Origin: Cardiocondyla obscurior | Taxonomy: Eukaryota; Arthropoda; Insecta; Hymenoptera; Formicidae | Assembly: GCF_019399895.1 (NCBI RefSeq) | Contig: NC_091877.1 | Coordinates: forward strand, 930,001 to 994,000 | Direction: 5' to 3' | Length of the DNA: 64,000 nucleotides | Shown here: piece by piece, positions 1-11,999 of the stretch | How the letters are laid out: each line of letters opens with the position of its first letter | Position numbering within the stretch: position 1 is the first letter of the stretch | Notes under the pieces: generated by a model | Told to the model about the DNA's origin: nothing | The model's input: only the letters and a program-made list of their open reading frames with translations | The model's database searches: none | Position numbers and translations under genes: made by a program

Positions 1-873
1 TCGCCGCTTTATTTATGGCCGTTGCAGCGGCGCTCGTCGAGATCGTTGCGAAAATTAACGTGCTTGAGAAGAGGGCCGTTAAAAAATGACCGCCGGATAC
101 CGCGAGCGTCTTAACGAGGACGGACGGTAACGAGAAAAATTTCGATTCCCTTTACCTTACCTTTCTTTGACCCTCGGTCCGCGCGTGACGTTTGAAATCC
201 CACGACATTTGCGGCGAGGCGGACGAGTTGCTGTCGCGTAAGAAAAAGGTAGATACAAGCGAAGTAATAATTCCCCGAGACCCCAGTTTGCTCTCCACTC
301 GTAAGAAATAGTTACGCCCCGCGATACGACGTCCGTGCCGTGCGTTACCGCGAGCAGCGGAATGTGGGTCGAATGTTTCGAAAAACTTTCGCAATCTGCT
401 TCCCCTTCAATGCTCTTCGATTCGCGAAGTTGGTGAAATTTCAGCGGCGGCGTTGATAAAAATTAACTGTAATTTTCTACGTGACGATGAAGTGGCCGGA
501 TTTTTCAGTTTGCAAAAGGGGAGAAAGATTTTTCCGTATCCCGCCGTCTTGTGAAAGAGAGAGAGGGAGGGAGGAGAGGAAGCGCGGAGGGAAAAGAAAA
601 ATAAACCTGCTTGTTTTCATAAAAAATACAGTTTATTCCTTCGATTGGCTCTTAAGTATAATCGCGTGCTTGTCGCGGAAAAAGGTAAACCCGTTTGGAG
701 ATCGAGCGAAATCACTTTACGTAATGAAAAAGAATCGACAAGATTCAAGATGAATAACCATGACTAGCGGGTACAATTGTCGGCGGAGGTAAATGACAAG
801 GTTTTACCTTTAAAAACGCGCGGAAATGCGGAAGAACGGACTCGTTGGGCGTAATAAAATATTCCGTGCGAGT

Positions 874-874
<1 letters not shown>

Positions 875-897
<23 letters not shown>
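875..897 (+). repeat. Poly(A) tract, 23 A
   Basis: This is an uninterrupted A run followed by more A-rich sequence with G interruptions. No target-site duplication or retrocopy body was seen next to it, so it is a simple homopolymer rather than a clear retroposon tail. Confidence 0.9.
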
Positions 898-904
<7 letters not shown>

Positions 905-1274
905 GAAAAGGTGCACGTATTATGCAAGCGTATAAATAAGTGAGCTTATTACGTATATTGACAGTTTGCCGGATTTGCCCTGTCCACGCGACATATTGTA
1001 TTTTATTCCTTATTCCTCTCGCGTATATTATTCTTTCATCATGTCACGACCCCGGCAGGCGCGTCCCGGCGGAGTTGAACGTCGCAGGTGGACGCGCGGC
1101 GGCGAATTAACGCGCGCTAAACTAACGTAAAAATATATTCGCGGCATCTACGCGCAGCGGACGTCGACGATATGTCTGAATTACGTCGACGCGGACGTCG
1201 TTCCGCGAGTGACGTATGTACGAAAACTCGCCGGTTAACGCGCGATACGTTTCACGCTTTTATTTATTTCCTTC

Positions 1275-1293
1275 TTTTTTTTTTTTTTTTTTT
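1275..1293 (+). repeat. Poly(T) tract, 19 T
   Basis: This uninterrupted T run is followed by CpG-rich sequence. It is a simple homopolymer of the kind scattered through the window. Confidence 0.9.
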
Positions 1294-3420
1294 CGACGAC
1301 GAGAGACAAAGGACGAGGACGAGATTCTCTTTGCGGGAGAGACGCGACCGTGGACGGCGAACGCGAATTCCGTCGTGTCGCCGTCATTTTCGTAGCGGCG
1401 CGAATTGCGGGAGGACCGAATCTGCGACGCGACGGCCGTATCGAGCTCAGCCAAGAACGGCGAAATTAATTATCGTTGGAAATACAGTGCGCTCGTTCGC
1501 TCGGAAGCTCGTCTGTTTAACGTGAGCGCGGACACGTACGTGCGTGCACAACGCTCGTACAATGGGGCGCGTTAATGGGCGCCGGCTGCAGTTATCATCC
1601 CTCCCTAGCCCACGGCGCACTTATTACCCGTCCCTTCGCCACCCTCTGAAGCGTGCCTATTCTGTCATGTACAAGCGGAGAGCTGCTGCGCGAGGTGTAC
1701 GTCGAAAGTCCCCCCCGGAACTTCTTGACGAATCCGACCGCGAAATTTCGTCGGGATTTTGGTCGAGGGGAAGAAACTAGCTTCAAATTTTGTCAATTAA
1801 AGTCGCGCCGTTCGCCGTGGGTTCAAAACCCGCGGAATCAGCCGCGGCTGCGAGTACTCTTTTTTTTTTTTTCGTTCCTTCCGTCTATTATAAACGAGAC
1901 CTACAAATGCCCGGTGAACGTGTTTTCACCGAGGGGAACACTCGGCTGCAATCTGCGAATGTGGGAGAGCGCGGGGTTTCGCGCCGATGCTATTAACCTA
2001 GCGGGGGTCGCTGTACACGCGATGTTTTACGTCCCGTCGAATAAAAGGCTCGCGGACGCAAACGCGAGCACGGACATCGTCCAGCGACGGGGCATAACTC
2101 GGCGCACGACGAGGATTCCACGGTAATGAAATCGTCATAACACTCCTCCTGCAATAACGCCGCTTGTAATGCGCTTTTTAATCGTCCGCGACTACAATAC
2201 GGCCGATTGTTATCGTTATCGCGTCCTGCGCGCGCCGTAAAGCGTCCGTGCGATAACTATCGGCGATAATGCGGCTATTAGCGACCGAACAATCGACCAC
2301 TGTTTCATCGACTTCGCAGGTTTTGGGATTTAAGAGAAAGACCCACATCGTGATATTTTTTTTCGCAAGAGTTCACGCACCTTACGTTTTATAATTATAA
2401 TAAAATAATGTAGCAATTATTTTTATAATTCTTTTTTTTTTTTAATTTTTGTGCCAAGTTGAAAGCACAGGGATCTCTAAATATCTTAAGCCAGCAAAGA
2501 TTGCGCGCGGAATTACTACGGAAAACGCAAGACGCCACCGGGGCGCAATGTTTAACTCCTCAACGTGCGCCACGATACAAGCACCACACGTTCGCCCCGC
2601 GTCCCGGCAAGCCGCCGCAGACTGTGTTTAATCTTATAACAACGTTAATTTCATTCTATGGCTGGGGCATACGTCGCAATGCAAATAGTTGAAATTGAGC
2701 CTCTCGTGACATCTGCGACGTGTAATTTCGCACAATGACCCACTTGCCACGTCCAGATTTTATCATCAACGGCACATCAGGCCTCTCTTTTACCCCCGAT
2801 AAATATCGGGTTAAACTCTGCGCGTGCAGAAATAAAGTACGGCGTTCAAAAATTTATTTCCACTAGGTAATAACAAAGCGTGCGCGCGTCATTTACTCTT
2901 TTGTTTCTTTCCGCGCGTAAAAAGATAACTGTTTCACATTTAATAATTTTCGTTCAATGGCCAACGTTACGGATGTACGCGCGATACTCGATACGATTGC
3001 GTGCATTTCTCAATATTAAGTCTCACCGTTAGCACGGCTCTTTAATTTTTCAATTATTTTAATTCTCACTTTAATATATTATTGTGTAACATATGCGTAA
3101 TACATTTAATGACGGTCGTCAATTATTTCACATTAATTAGCGGAGTACTCTAAAAATATTATCGTGGCGTTGATAAGTATGTCGTGTACCGCGTCGTTTA
3201 AAAATATGAAATTAAAACACCTTGGGCGCAAACATTTATTCCCGCGACACAAAGTGATAGCCAACCGAGGGAATCAACTCTGCGATACGGAAAAACGGTA
3301 ACAACGAATTAGGCTAAATTTAATAATAATATATTTTTTTTTTAATAAGAAAGGGAGGGTTGTAATTTTTCTATTCCTATTAATTAATATATTCCGGGCA
3401 AAGACGCGATTTTTCGCGCT

Positions 3421-3702
3421 TCACCTGCAATCATCAGCGTACGTAATATTCGCGCTACATCGTCGGCGCTCAGCGACGGTCGGGTGGGAGCGAACACCTT
3501 AGCGCGCCGACCAATCACAACGCTCCGTGATTGCCTGATCGCGATCGCGCGAGGGGCCTACGTGACTCATTCCACTGTGGTCTGTGAACGAGAGGACATG
3601 CCGACCACGCGGAGAACATCTCTCTCGGGTTATCGTCGTGTACCTGTTCTTCACAGAACACCGCTGTTAGTTAATCACCGACATTCGATCGGACAGATAA
3701 AG
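3421..3702 (+). promoter_or_regulatory. Candidate promoter and first exon of the spliced unit
   Basis: This CpG-rich patch lies just upstream of the exon cluster. It holds a CCAAT box at 3511-3515, a perfect AP-1-type TGACTCA at 3563-3569, and a TCATT initiator-like pentamer at 3567-3571. No TATA box is evident. An AAG|GTAAAT match to a splice donor follows, with its GT at 3703-3704. If this is a first exon it would end at 3702 and splice to the acceptor at 4116-4117. A 143-codon open frame overlaps the patch (3484-3915) but crosses the donor and matches nothing known. The promoter and the start site are inference; only the motifs are seen. Confidence 0.25.
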
Positions 3703-3973
3703 GTAAATCATTTCGTTCTTTATTCTGCCATAATACTTCGTGTATTAGTAGTCGGGCGACGGTACGGCGAGCATCGAAGCTGCTGCGTTCGAGATCAAAG
3801 TAGGAACTTGAGGAAGTTGAGGGCGCGGGGAACATTACATATCGCGGTCCGTCTCGTTTATCGCTTGGTGCAAGTTCTTGGTGTCGTTTATTCCGCCGAC
3901 GAGAATTGGTCGTAGAATCATGAGGTAACAGTAGGCGCGGGGAGCACGGGGAGAAAGGGGAGGGACGTTGCGG

Positions 3974-3997
3974 GCTAGCGTGCTAGTGTGCTAGCGC
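3974..3997 (+). repeat. Three tandem copies of the 8-mer GCTAGYGY
   Basis: Three adjacent units read GCTAGCGT, GCTAGTGT and GCTAGCGC. They lie inside the interval between the candidate first exon and the exon at 4118. Their function is unknown; they could be a protein-binding cluster or a small replication-slippage expansion. Confidence 0.8.
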
Positions 3998-4117
3998 TGG
4001 AATGTGCGTCCGGTCACCCGCAACCATAACATACGCGCGCGGTACGATAAACAATACGCGCTTAATAAGACATTGAACAGAACAGTAGGTATATTAACTG
4101 TATATTTTCTGTTTCAG

Positions 4118-4222
4118 GTAATATTCTACTATTGGAGGAGGACCAGCCCGACATCCCGCGGACATCCTGAGAGGAGGAGGAGGCCCAGGAAGGGTATCCT
4201 GCCCCGGCGGAGCAACCCATGG
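4118..4222 (+). ncRNA. Candidate exon C, diverged third copy of the exon module
   Basis: The acceptor tract ends TTTCTGTTTCAG at 4117, and a donor-like GTATAT follows at 4223. The last 56 nt align without gaps to the end of exon A (4564-4619), with 46 of 56 identical by hand count. The donor falls at the equivalent base. The exon is 105 nt and open in phase 0 for all 35 codons, with no ATG. The conserved peptide frame here reads PERRRRPRKGILPRRSNPW and lacks the TAG that ends it in copies A and B. Within the exon, a GAGGAGGACCAG stretch followed by GACATCC looks like a shorter internal echo of the same module. The donor is weaker than those of A and B, so splicing is less certain. Whether it codes is unresolved. 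Confidence 0.4.
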
Positions 4223-4325
4223 GTATATATTAATTTTTCCTTTGGATTTTTAATAACGTTTTTTAACTTTTTTATTTAATTATATTTTATATCTACTATA
4301 TAATTGTTTTTTTTTTCTGTTTCAG

Positions 4326-4619
4326 GTCAAGAGAAACTCCGCTGCGTCGCATCGCTCAGTGCCGCACGTTGATTCGAAATTATACGAACTGCAGCCAGTT
4401 CGTCGGTCGTTCGGGGCTGCCGATAGTTACCGGGCGTTTTTTTTACGATTCTTTTTAATTCGGGAGTGTCGAAAAATTTGTTAAATAATTTTCGGGATTT
4501 TAACTTCACCCGGACGCGTTCGCGAGTTACTTGTGCGCGGAAGGATGGCTCGTCACGTCCCATCTGAGAGGAGGAGCAGGCCCGGGACGGGCATCCTGCA
4601 TTGGCGGAGCAACTCTTAG
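4326..4619 (+). ncRNA. Candidate exon A1 of a duplicated spliced transcript unit
   Basis: The acceptor is a long T-rich tract ending TTCAG at 4325. The donor TTAG|GTGAGA starts at 4620. The exon is 294 nt. Its middle (4378-4435) and its last 100 nt align to exon B1 at 47644-47959. Over 4521-4646, which runs into the intron, only 5 of 126 bases differ from 47861-47986. The part between (4436-4520) has diverged. In phase 0 from exon C the frame stays open until a TAA at 4482-4484. A separate ATG-started 24-codon ORF occupies 4545-4619. No frame is kept through both copies, which argues for a non-coding or small-ORF transcript. I do not recognise the sequence. Conserved splice signals plus duplication make a real exon likely; transcription itself is inferred. 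Confidence 0.5.
4545..4619 (+). CDS. Candidate 24-residue small ORF in exon A1
   Basis: This short ORF starts at ATG 4545 and ends with TAG at 4617-4619, exactly at the splice donor. The peptide begins MARHVPSERRSRPGTG and is arginine-rich. The equivalent ORF in copy B has the same start, length and stop. Three of 75 bases differ between copies: one silent Arg codon change, one Trp to Arg and one Ser to Phe. This pattern does not show selection on the peptide, because the neighbouring intron is about as well conserved. It could be a micropeptide, an upstream ORF, or chance. No signal peptide, membrane segment or known motif is visible. Confidence 0.15.
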   Translation: MARHVPSERRSRPGTGILHWRSNS

Positions 4620-4738
4620 GTGAGAAATAATTCTTTAAATAAAATCTGTATGAAAATAAAATTTTTACTTTTTTTTTTTTATTAATCTTATTAATCAATT
4701 TACATGTCTACATTAATTTTTTTCTTTTTATGTTACAG
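4620..4738 (+). other. Candidate intron of copy A, 119 nt
   Basis: It runs from GTGAGA to a pyrimidine-rich acceptor ending TTATGTTACAG. The first 27 nt and the last 37 nt are nearly or fully identical to the copy B intron, which is 16 nt longer in its AT-rich middle. Size and AT-richness are typical of insect introns. Confidence 0.5.
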
Positions 4739-4780
4739 CCACCGCCAGAATTCTTCAACTCCGCTGAAGTTAGCAGACTG
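4739..4780 (+). ncRNA. Candidate exon A2, 42 nt
   Basis: This short exon lies between acceptor TTACAG (ends 4738) and a strong donor CTG|GTGAGT (GT at 4781). Its core, from GAATTC to GAAGTT at 4748-4771, is 24 nt identical to exon B2. The two then diverge just before the donor. Read in phase 0 it gives PPPEFFNSAEVSRL, and copy B gives SPAEFFNSAEVHADR. However, the preceding exon has a TAG in that same phase immediately before the junction, so translation across it is unlikely. A further downstream exon must exist if the donor is used; none is obvious before 47644. Confidence 0.45.
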
Positions 4781-4782
4781 GT

Positions 4783-7700
4783 GAGTCCCACAATTTATTT
4801 TTTCGCAGCTTATAATCGGGTCCCGTTTATTCTAGTACGTTTTAAATTTCCAAGAGACACAGTGCAGGGTATTATTTTTGCGGTAACGAGGGTTAACCTC
4901 CTTCGATTTTTTTTTTAGCTTTTAAACGAACAGCTAAAAAATGTGTTTTTTCTTTTCCGTAATTGTTACACAAACTGAGCGCGCTCTCGAGAAAAATAGA
5001 CGTCTCAGAAATTGCGTCATTCTCATTTTTCACAACACTTTGCTCTCGGCTGATTTTTTCCGATAAAGAAGCGATAAGTCAGATGGAAGGGGACACCGGT
5101 CGTTTCCCGTTGAAAGCATCAATGATGAAAAAAACAGCAGTTCGCTCGCTATAAACGTCACTCGGTAGCGCGCGACGTGCCGTATGAGAGGCATCGGCTT
5201 TAATGCAACTTTGCTCGTTGGTTGCATTACGACGCATGGCCGCGGTAAATAATAAACAAAGGTGCGGCTGCAAAAATATGTGTCGCGCCAGCGCGACACG
5301 ATTTTTATCAAAGCGGGCGGTAGAAAGGGATAAAGAGAGAAAGAGAGAGAGAAAAAAAAAAGAAGAAAGGACAGCCGCGCAATCGTTAATACGCGTTCAG
5401 AGAAATTTAATCGACCGCGCATAGCTGATACGAATTTTGTGCTCGTGACCCCGCAATGTAATTACGGCTGTCCACGCGCATATATCTAGCGAGCGAATAC
5501 GTTAAAGATGCATGACGTTATCGTAGATCGCAACATCGATGTCGTGCGTGCGTATTAACATCGAAAAGCTCTCGCCCCCGAACGTACGTATCGCATCGAT
5601 CAATTATAATTTAACATCCGGATGTATTGTCGGTGAATCGCTGATCCGCGGTGGCCGTAATCGGTACAATCGACTGTGGAAAAAAAAAAAAAGGGTTACA
5701 ACTGAAGTTTCTCGTTACCGCTAACGAATAACAATGCGCCACATGCACCCGTGAGACACGATACGATAAAGGGCCAAAACAATATTACGTAGAGTTATGC
5801 GAGCACGCGGGAGAGAAAAAGAGAGCAAAAAAAAGGAAAAAAAAAAAAAAGAAAAATTGTGTCATGCAGAACGGTCGCACGTCCACGTTTAGAAGGAAAT
5901 TGCAATTAGCGGTATTACGGTATATTATGGTAATACAGTGTCGCGGCATACGGTAACGTCGAGGGTTAACGTCAAGCTCGACGTCATAATTTGTCATCGA
6001 TTCTCATTAGCGTATCGTCGCTGCACTCGGCCATTGATCTTCGTCAATAATCGGCGCATACGCGATCGAACTTAATTTCGCCCTTAATTGCGTTTTCTAT
6101 ATCTCCCCGGAGATGGGAACCGACCGGTTTGACCGAGATGCCGCTCATGCTACGTGCCAGGGTGTTCTCTCTGGCCGAGAAAAATACACTCCGGGAACAT
6201 ACGACGTGTATTTCTCCCGCGCATTCCTCCGCTCGCGGTGAAACGTTTTCGACGTAACGATCTTGCAAAATACCGGGAGTTCGGCGCAATGAAAGCGCAC
6301 GTGTTCGCGTGCGTGCATCTGTCTTTTTCTCTCTCTCTCACTCTAGATAGGAAATGTTACGATCGTACATCACGTGGGTCGACGCGGTTCACGAGAGCGA
6401 GAGATACTTCCGCAGCGAATTATCATTAATGAATCGTAATTACTGTGCAATATGTAGCGCAATCATCACGCGCTCGCGATCGCGCAGGTGTCTGTTTCGC
6501 TCGCCGATAGGTTTTCATAGAAATACGGGTAATTTACTGGATTTATGCGCACGCCCGGGGAAAATGAGCCGACGAGACCGATTTACAGCGTAGCGATTGT
6601 TTAAACAAGCCGTCGTTTCCTACCGGGATTTTAAAATAACAGCTTAGAAAACATTCAGAATCAAAAGAAAGGCAAGAGTAAAGCTAGTTTAAAAATGATG
6701 AAAACAGATTATAAATTGAGCCGCCCGCGAGCGCCCAATAAAAACGAGAACAATTTTTAGCCAGGTGGGAAGAATAATGGTGCCCTGGGCAGTATGACAC
6801 CAGCGCAGGTTGCATCGCGAATTAAGAAAAGAAAATAAATAAAAGCTCCGGAGTGGACGGAATATATTAATAATCTCGGTGACGATTCGTGAAATATTCG
6901 CGTGACGCGCTCGCTGCCATAATTAGAGAGAAGAAAAAGGAAAAAGAGAGGGGAAAAAAGGAAAAATAAAAAAAAGGAAGTCAGCCGCGGCGAGCAGGCG
7001 AATATATAGCGACGATTGGCGAAGTTCGAGTAATCTTTTCTCCCGCGCCGACATTACAATCGCCCTTAAATTAATGCGACTTTCCGCGTCGTCTGCCTGG
7101 GGCGCGCGACGCCCGAAGGTCCCGCGATATTTTATCAAATTACCTTTTCGCGGGGGTCGCCCCGCCGTTATGCTCGATTTTTCCACGTCTTACGCAGCGC
7201 GCAGAATTAATGTGGCCGTTCGCGGTTAAATCAATCGGAATTTCGCCGGCGCGCTTCTGCTCGCGAAGGATCGCATTTTAGCTCGCCACCGTTTGACCCG
7301 CGCGCGTTTTCCGCCGGATATCTCGCGACAGGAGGAGGACCGCCGTCACCCGCCGCGACCGCCATTTCGCCGTGTGCTTTCTTCTCTATATCCTTTTTTG
7401 TTTTAATCGCCTTACGTAACCGCGGAGAATTACGGCGGTATTAAATCCGCGTTGCACCGCCAGACATTCTCGCACTCCGCGTCGAAAAGAGCGCTCCTAA
7501 AAGCTGTTTGACCTTTTCGCCGTAGCTTCTTTTTCGTCCCGTCTCCTTCTTCTCGTTCCGTCTCCTCTTTTTTTCTTTAATGCTCTTTACGCCGACGTCC
7601 TGCCGGGTATTAGGAATTAATGTACCGGCATGACCGTCTCAATCTTGCAGTCCCCCTTCGCGACCGGCAGATTCCGTAGCTTCTTCAACTTTAAAAAGCG

Positions 7701-8480
7701 CGACGGAGAGACGTTCTTCATTTTCAATTTATTAAACTTTAAATTATACCGTGAAGTTTATGAAATTTATTTCCACATATACGCACACATAAAAGAGCCA
7801 TTCTTCGTAAAACACCTTTGAAAAGAATTGCTCTTTTTTTTCCCATTTTTTTTCACGTCATTATCGTCGTGACAAAGCAGACTCCGTTCAGGAAAGTCGC
7901 GAACAGTTCTAATGAATCTATAATTGTACGACTGCCGATTCGAGTTTTGTTTTCCAGTAAATTTCTTCTAGTCTATTAATAAAGAAAAAAAAAAATAAAA
8001 AAAGAAAAAGATACATAAAGGACGCTATTGTCAACGTTTCAATTGCCGCGATGCATCTTAGCGGTATCTTCTATGCGCGTTTTCACTTTACTCCATCCCT
8101 CTCCATTTCACGACTGTTACAAGGCCCCGAGTGCCACCGCAGCGGTATCCAGCGCGCCGGCCGGAGGTCGGCGGGCCATTCCCGCGGAAGGAAACGGGAC
8201 ATCTTTTATTCCCGTACTCCGACATGAAAAGGCACTTTTATTTTTGCTGCAGACCGCCCCGTACCGCCGGTATTTCCACCGTCTTCGGAACTCTCTCGCG
8301 AGAATATCAATGACATGTCGCGCGCGCGATTCACAGGAATCGAGGTGACTTAATAAAATATGAATATCCTTCCTCCCCTCCCCCCCCCCGTTTCTCTTGT
8401 AATTTTTCATGTTCGCCTGATCGTCCGATTTTTAATATCGAATTATGTACATTTATCATTTGATAATTAACTGAGCGACG
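4783..8480. other. Non-coding stretch with purine tracts
   Basis: No gene is supported. The DNA is CpG-rich with purine-rich low-complexity runs at about 5320-5370, 5808-5856 and 6925-6980, and a C-run at about 8378-8390. Small open frames occur on both strands without recognisable domains. Confidence 0.6.
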
Positions 8481-9283
8481 CTAGTCAACGTTAAGCACGG
8501 ATATCGAGGGAGTTCCCGGCGCTCGAGGATTTTAGTCCGCGATTTTAAAATTACACGAAAGATTACGGGTGGGGTAAGATGATTAGGCCTTTCTCTAGCT
8601 TGCAGCTTGCGCAGTAGTAATAGCATAAGCGAGCCATTCGCGACGGAATCCCGGCCGGATATAACGCCGGGCATCATAAAACGGTGAATCCAATCGCAAT
8701 CTCGTTCTCAGAGCTCTTTTGCGGCGGACAAACGTTGGGGGCTCTTTCCGCTAATTCTCGTCCGTTTTCCCCGGCTTTCCTTTATTAATCAACGTAAATA
8801 ACCGCGGGGGAATTACCGCGGCATTAGAACGGCAGTTGCGTCCGCACGCACTCGACTCTCATAAACCAACCGCTTCCGCGTCTCTTTTCTTCCGTAGTCG
8901 CCTTAAATACATGCGCTCCCCCTATTTCCCATCGTCGTTCTTTTATACGACGGTCTCTCGCTTCCGAGCACGGAAATCTACGTAGGATTAAACGCGCAAC
9001 TTCTCCTCGCATAAAGGAGCACTTTTTCTAGTATCCTTTCTCTTTTTTCTTTTTTTTTTTCCTTTTGCTCGCTCCCCTTTCTTCCTTTCTCTCTCACCGC
9101 CACTTGATCTTTACAGTTTTACATCGGGGTTTTTTTTTCCTTTATTTTTCCTTCCACGTTAACGTTGCGCGTCGCGGCGCAGCGAGCCGCCAATTAATAT
9201 GGGATCACGGTTGGATTCATTATAGTAACGAGTCGGGTGAAAAAGTATCGCGCGAGAGGCCGAGCTTCTAGTAACCGTCCTTT

Positions 9284-9300
9284 GTCGTCGTCGTCGTCGA
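9284..9300 (+). repeat. (GTC)n short tandem repeat
   Basis: There are five to six perfect GTC units. It is not inside a supported reading frame, so it should not be read as a homopolymeric amino-acid tract. Confidence 0.85.
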
Positions 9301-11080
9301 CTTAATTAAAGACGTCGCAGCGTTAAAGACTTTTATTGAGGAGCTTACGGCCACCGAGGCGACGCTTATTAACTGCTAAACGGACGCTTTGCTCGCCGCG
9401 AGAGACGGCTCCGTGCGATCGTACGCGTGATTGATTACGCTGCTATCTGCACCGTTATTTTTTTATTCCTTCGCGAGCGCGTACACGTGCCGCCCCGCTG
9501 AAATCGAAGCTCCGAAAAAAAAAAAAACAACAGCGCATGGAAAATCAAATTTCATTGTTTATTTACAGGAATATATGTAAAAATAGCAGAGCCCGGCATT
9601 TCGGAAAATTCGTTTTTATTTGCCGTCGTATACCGGTGTATCTGTTCCGAGCTAAGCGATTTATTTATTTTTCATGGAAATTGTCAATCAGTTGATCTCG
9701 TCGAATAAACTTTTTCTAATTTTAACGGTGAAACGGGTCAGATGATCTCCCCAGAACGTAGATATTATCGATCGACGGTCGACGCGCTCTGTCGAAATTG
9801 CGAAAAAAAGCAATTTCCTTCGCGAAACAATCGTCTCGTTGAGCCATGTAGGTTTAACCCGCGTTTTTGAAAAATTCTCCCCCTCCCCCTCCTCTCTCTC
9901 TTTCTCTCTTCCCCTGACTCTGTCTCTTTTTCGCTGTCGTGTCTCTTTTCCGTGCTTTTGAACTCTCGGAGCTTCGATGAAATATCGTACACGTTATTTT
10001 TTAACGGATAAACCGTAAGCTTCTCCAGCGTGACTGAGTACGCGACGTGAATACACGGCAAAATATTAACTGATTTTTTTTTGCTCGGCGCACCTGAGAA
10101 AAAAGGACGGTCGACTCCAAGTTCGCGCCGACGAAGTTTTCCCGAAATTTTCAGAGAGCCGACCCCGCGCCGAGACCGCGAATAAACCTTGTCCCGGGGG
10201 TGAAAAAAAAAAAAAAAGAGTCGTTTATACCGCGGTTATTTATGCATGCCGAGTGCATTGTTCGCGAAAGAATCCCCCCTATATATTTCGTTATTATCGA
10301 GAAACTCGAAGTTACTCGCGAATCTCATTGCGAAAGCCGAGCACGACCGAAAATATTATCATTCGCGGCTCCCAACGGAAGTTCGCGCAGGTGAAATTTC
10401 AACGGCAAGCGAAAGAAACGAGATAAAAAAATATATCGCGGGGCGATATTTATTCACGTTGACCCCGTTCCCCCCCTTTTTTTTTTTGGCGGAGGGGAAG
10501 ATCCGGAGCTTTTGGGAATCTTGAAACATCGCAAAAACTATCGATCCCTTATGACTTTTATGAAAACATTTTTGTTAGGCGCCGAAAAATATTTGACGCG
10601 GCGAAAGCTGTATTTTAGCACGAGTAGCCATCGGTTTCACTAGAACGAAGATTTTTAGCATTCTACAGCACAATTATTCAATGTTATATTTATATAAAAA
10701 ATATTCCGTTGAATGGTAAAACGTATAATAAAATAGATAAATGCATAAGTTATACAATATTTTTTTTCCAACAATTATTCATACAATAAGACGATAAGTG
10801 AGTAATTGGTACATTAGCTTGCATAATATAAAATTTAATAAATTCGAAAGTGTATCAGAAGAAAGGAAATACTTTTTTTTTTATATTACATTCGCGGAGT
10901 TGTAAAATGCGAGTCGCGTCAGGGAAGAAACCGATTTCTTATGCGGACGGCGCGGCAACGAAGAGGATTCGTTCTAAATTCGAAGCGGAAGACGGCGGCG
11001 CGACGAAGTTACCTGCGGAAAATTCGGGCGCGTTTATTCACACGGTGAATTCGTTCCTCCGTGTATCCTATGCATCAGCA

Positions 11081-11103
11081 ACGGCGACGGCGGCGGCGGC
11101 GGC
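11081..11103 (+). repeat. (GGC)n-type triplet repeat
   Basis: A run of GGC units is preceded by related GGCGAC units and followed by CpG-rich sequence. In one open frame (10850-11155) it would encode polyalanine, but that frame shows no other sign of being coding. Confidence 0.85.
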
Positions 11104-11321
11104 TTCCGCAGTAGCGACAGCGAGAGCCAGGAAATTACCGAAAAGGTCGACGTAGGAAGCGTGTGCGCGTGTAAGAGAGAAAGACAGAGACACGGCGCGA
11201 GAAAGAAGGACACGAACGCGCAACCAAATATTATCATTTAGCGGAGAAAGCTCCCAAGTCGAAATTTCGCAGGGAACTAAGTCGAAATTGGTTTTTGTTC
11301 GTTACCCGCTCGCTCGCCTGC

Positions 11322-11356
11322 GTCGTCATCGCCGTTGTCGTCGTCGTCGTCGTCGT
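11322..11356 (+). repeat. (GTC)n triplet repeat, imperfect then perfect
   Basis: Imperfect GTC/GCC units at the left become six or more perfect GTC units. No supported gene contains it. Confidence 0.8.
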
Positions 11357-11999
11357 GAAGCCCGACCTAATTAACGGCACCGCCGAGTCGGAAGCGCGCA
11401 CCGATTCTCTCTCTTTGGGGGCCAAAGAGCTTCCCCGCTGATAGAAGGGACGTTCCCTCGAGCTCGCGCCCTTATTCATCGAGAGATTCGAGCCACCGTC
11501 ATCGTCACCCCCGGCGCCGCAACTACCGACCGCCAACCGCCGTTAGCCGTCGTATCGTTACGCTATCTTCGCTATATTCCACCGCCGGTTGCCGAATAGT
11601 CATCGCCGTCGTCTTGCACCGTCGCCGACTAAATCACGGAGCGCAAACCCGACCCCCTGCCGCCTCCGTTCAATATGCATGAGTTATCATTCGTAACGCG
11701 GTACCGAATGAATCATATATCCGCAGCACGGATGGCGCCGTGGCACTCGTTATTTCCCCCTTTCGTCCTTCCTCCTTGCCCCCTTCCGTTCCGTGCCTTT
11801 TCGAGGTCCTACACCGTCAAGCTCCCGTCACCCTCAGTCACCCACACAGACTTTTCCTCTTTTCGGTGTTCCGTATGTGTCTCGCCACCCTTTTGCCTGA
11901 CGCTTCGGTTTACACTCGTCGTCTCCATTCGTAATCTAGTTAGATCGATTTGCGAATATTATATTCCACATTTCTCATACGGCTCGGTCTAATTTCGGG

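Larger units (their letters stand above)
1..3420. other. Non-coding stretch, CpG-rich then AT-rich
   Basis: I see no gene here. The first 2.2 kb is CpG-rich with a 23-A run at 875-897 and a 19-T run at 1275-1293. From about 2340 it becomes AT-rich with many short T and A runs. Open frames are short, overlap on both strands and resemble no family I know. No tRNA, rRNA or transposase signature was seen. Confidence 0.6.

Noticed and set aside
4004..4279. 91-codon open frame covering exon C
   Set aside because: It reads through both the acceptor and the donor of the exon and into AT-rich intron-like DNA, giving a Phe-rich tail. Only the exon portion may be meaningful.
4327..4698. Minus-strand open frame sharing EPSFRAQVTRE with a minus frame at 47703-47903
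   Set aside because: The shared peptide simply mirrors the nucleotide identity of copies A and B on the other strand. Splice signals are on the + strand and the frames diverge outside the conserved block.
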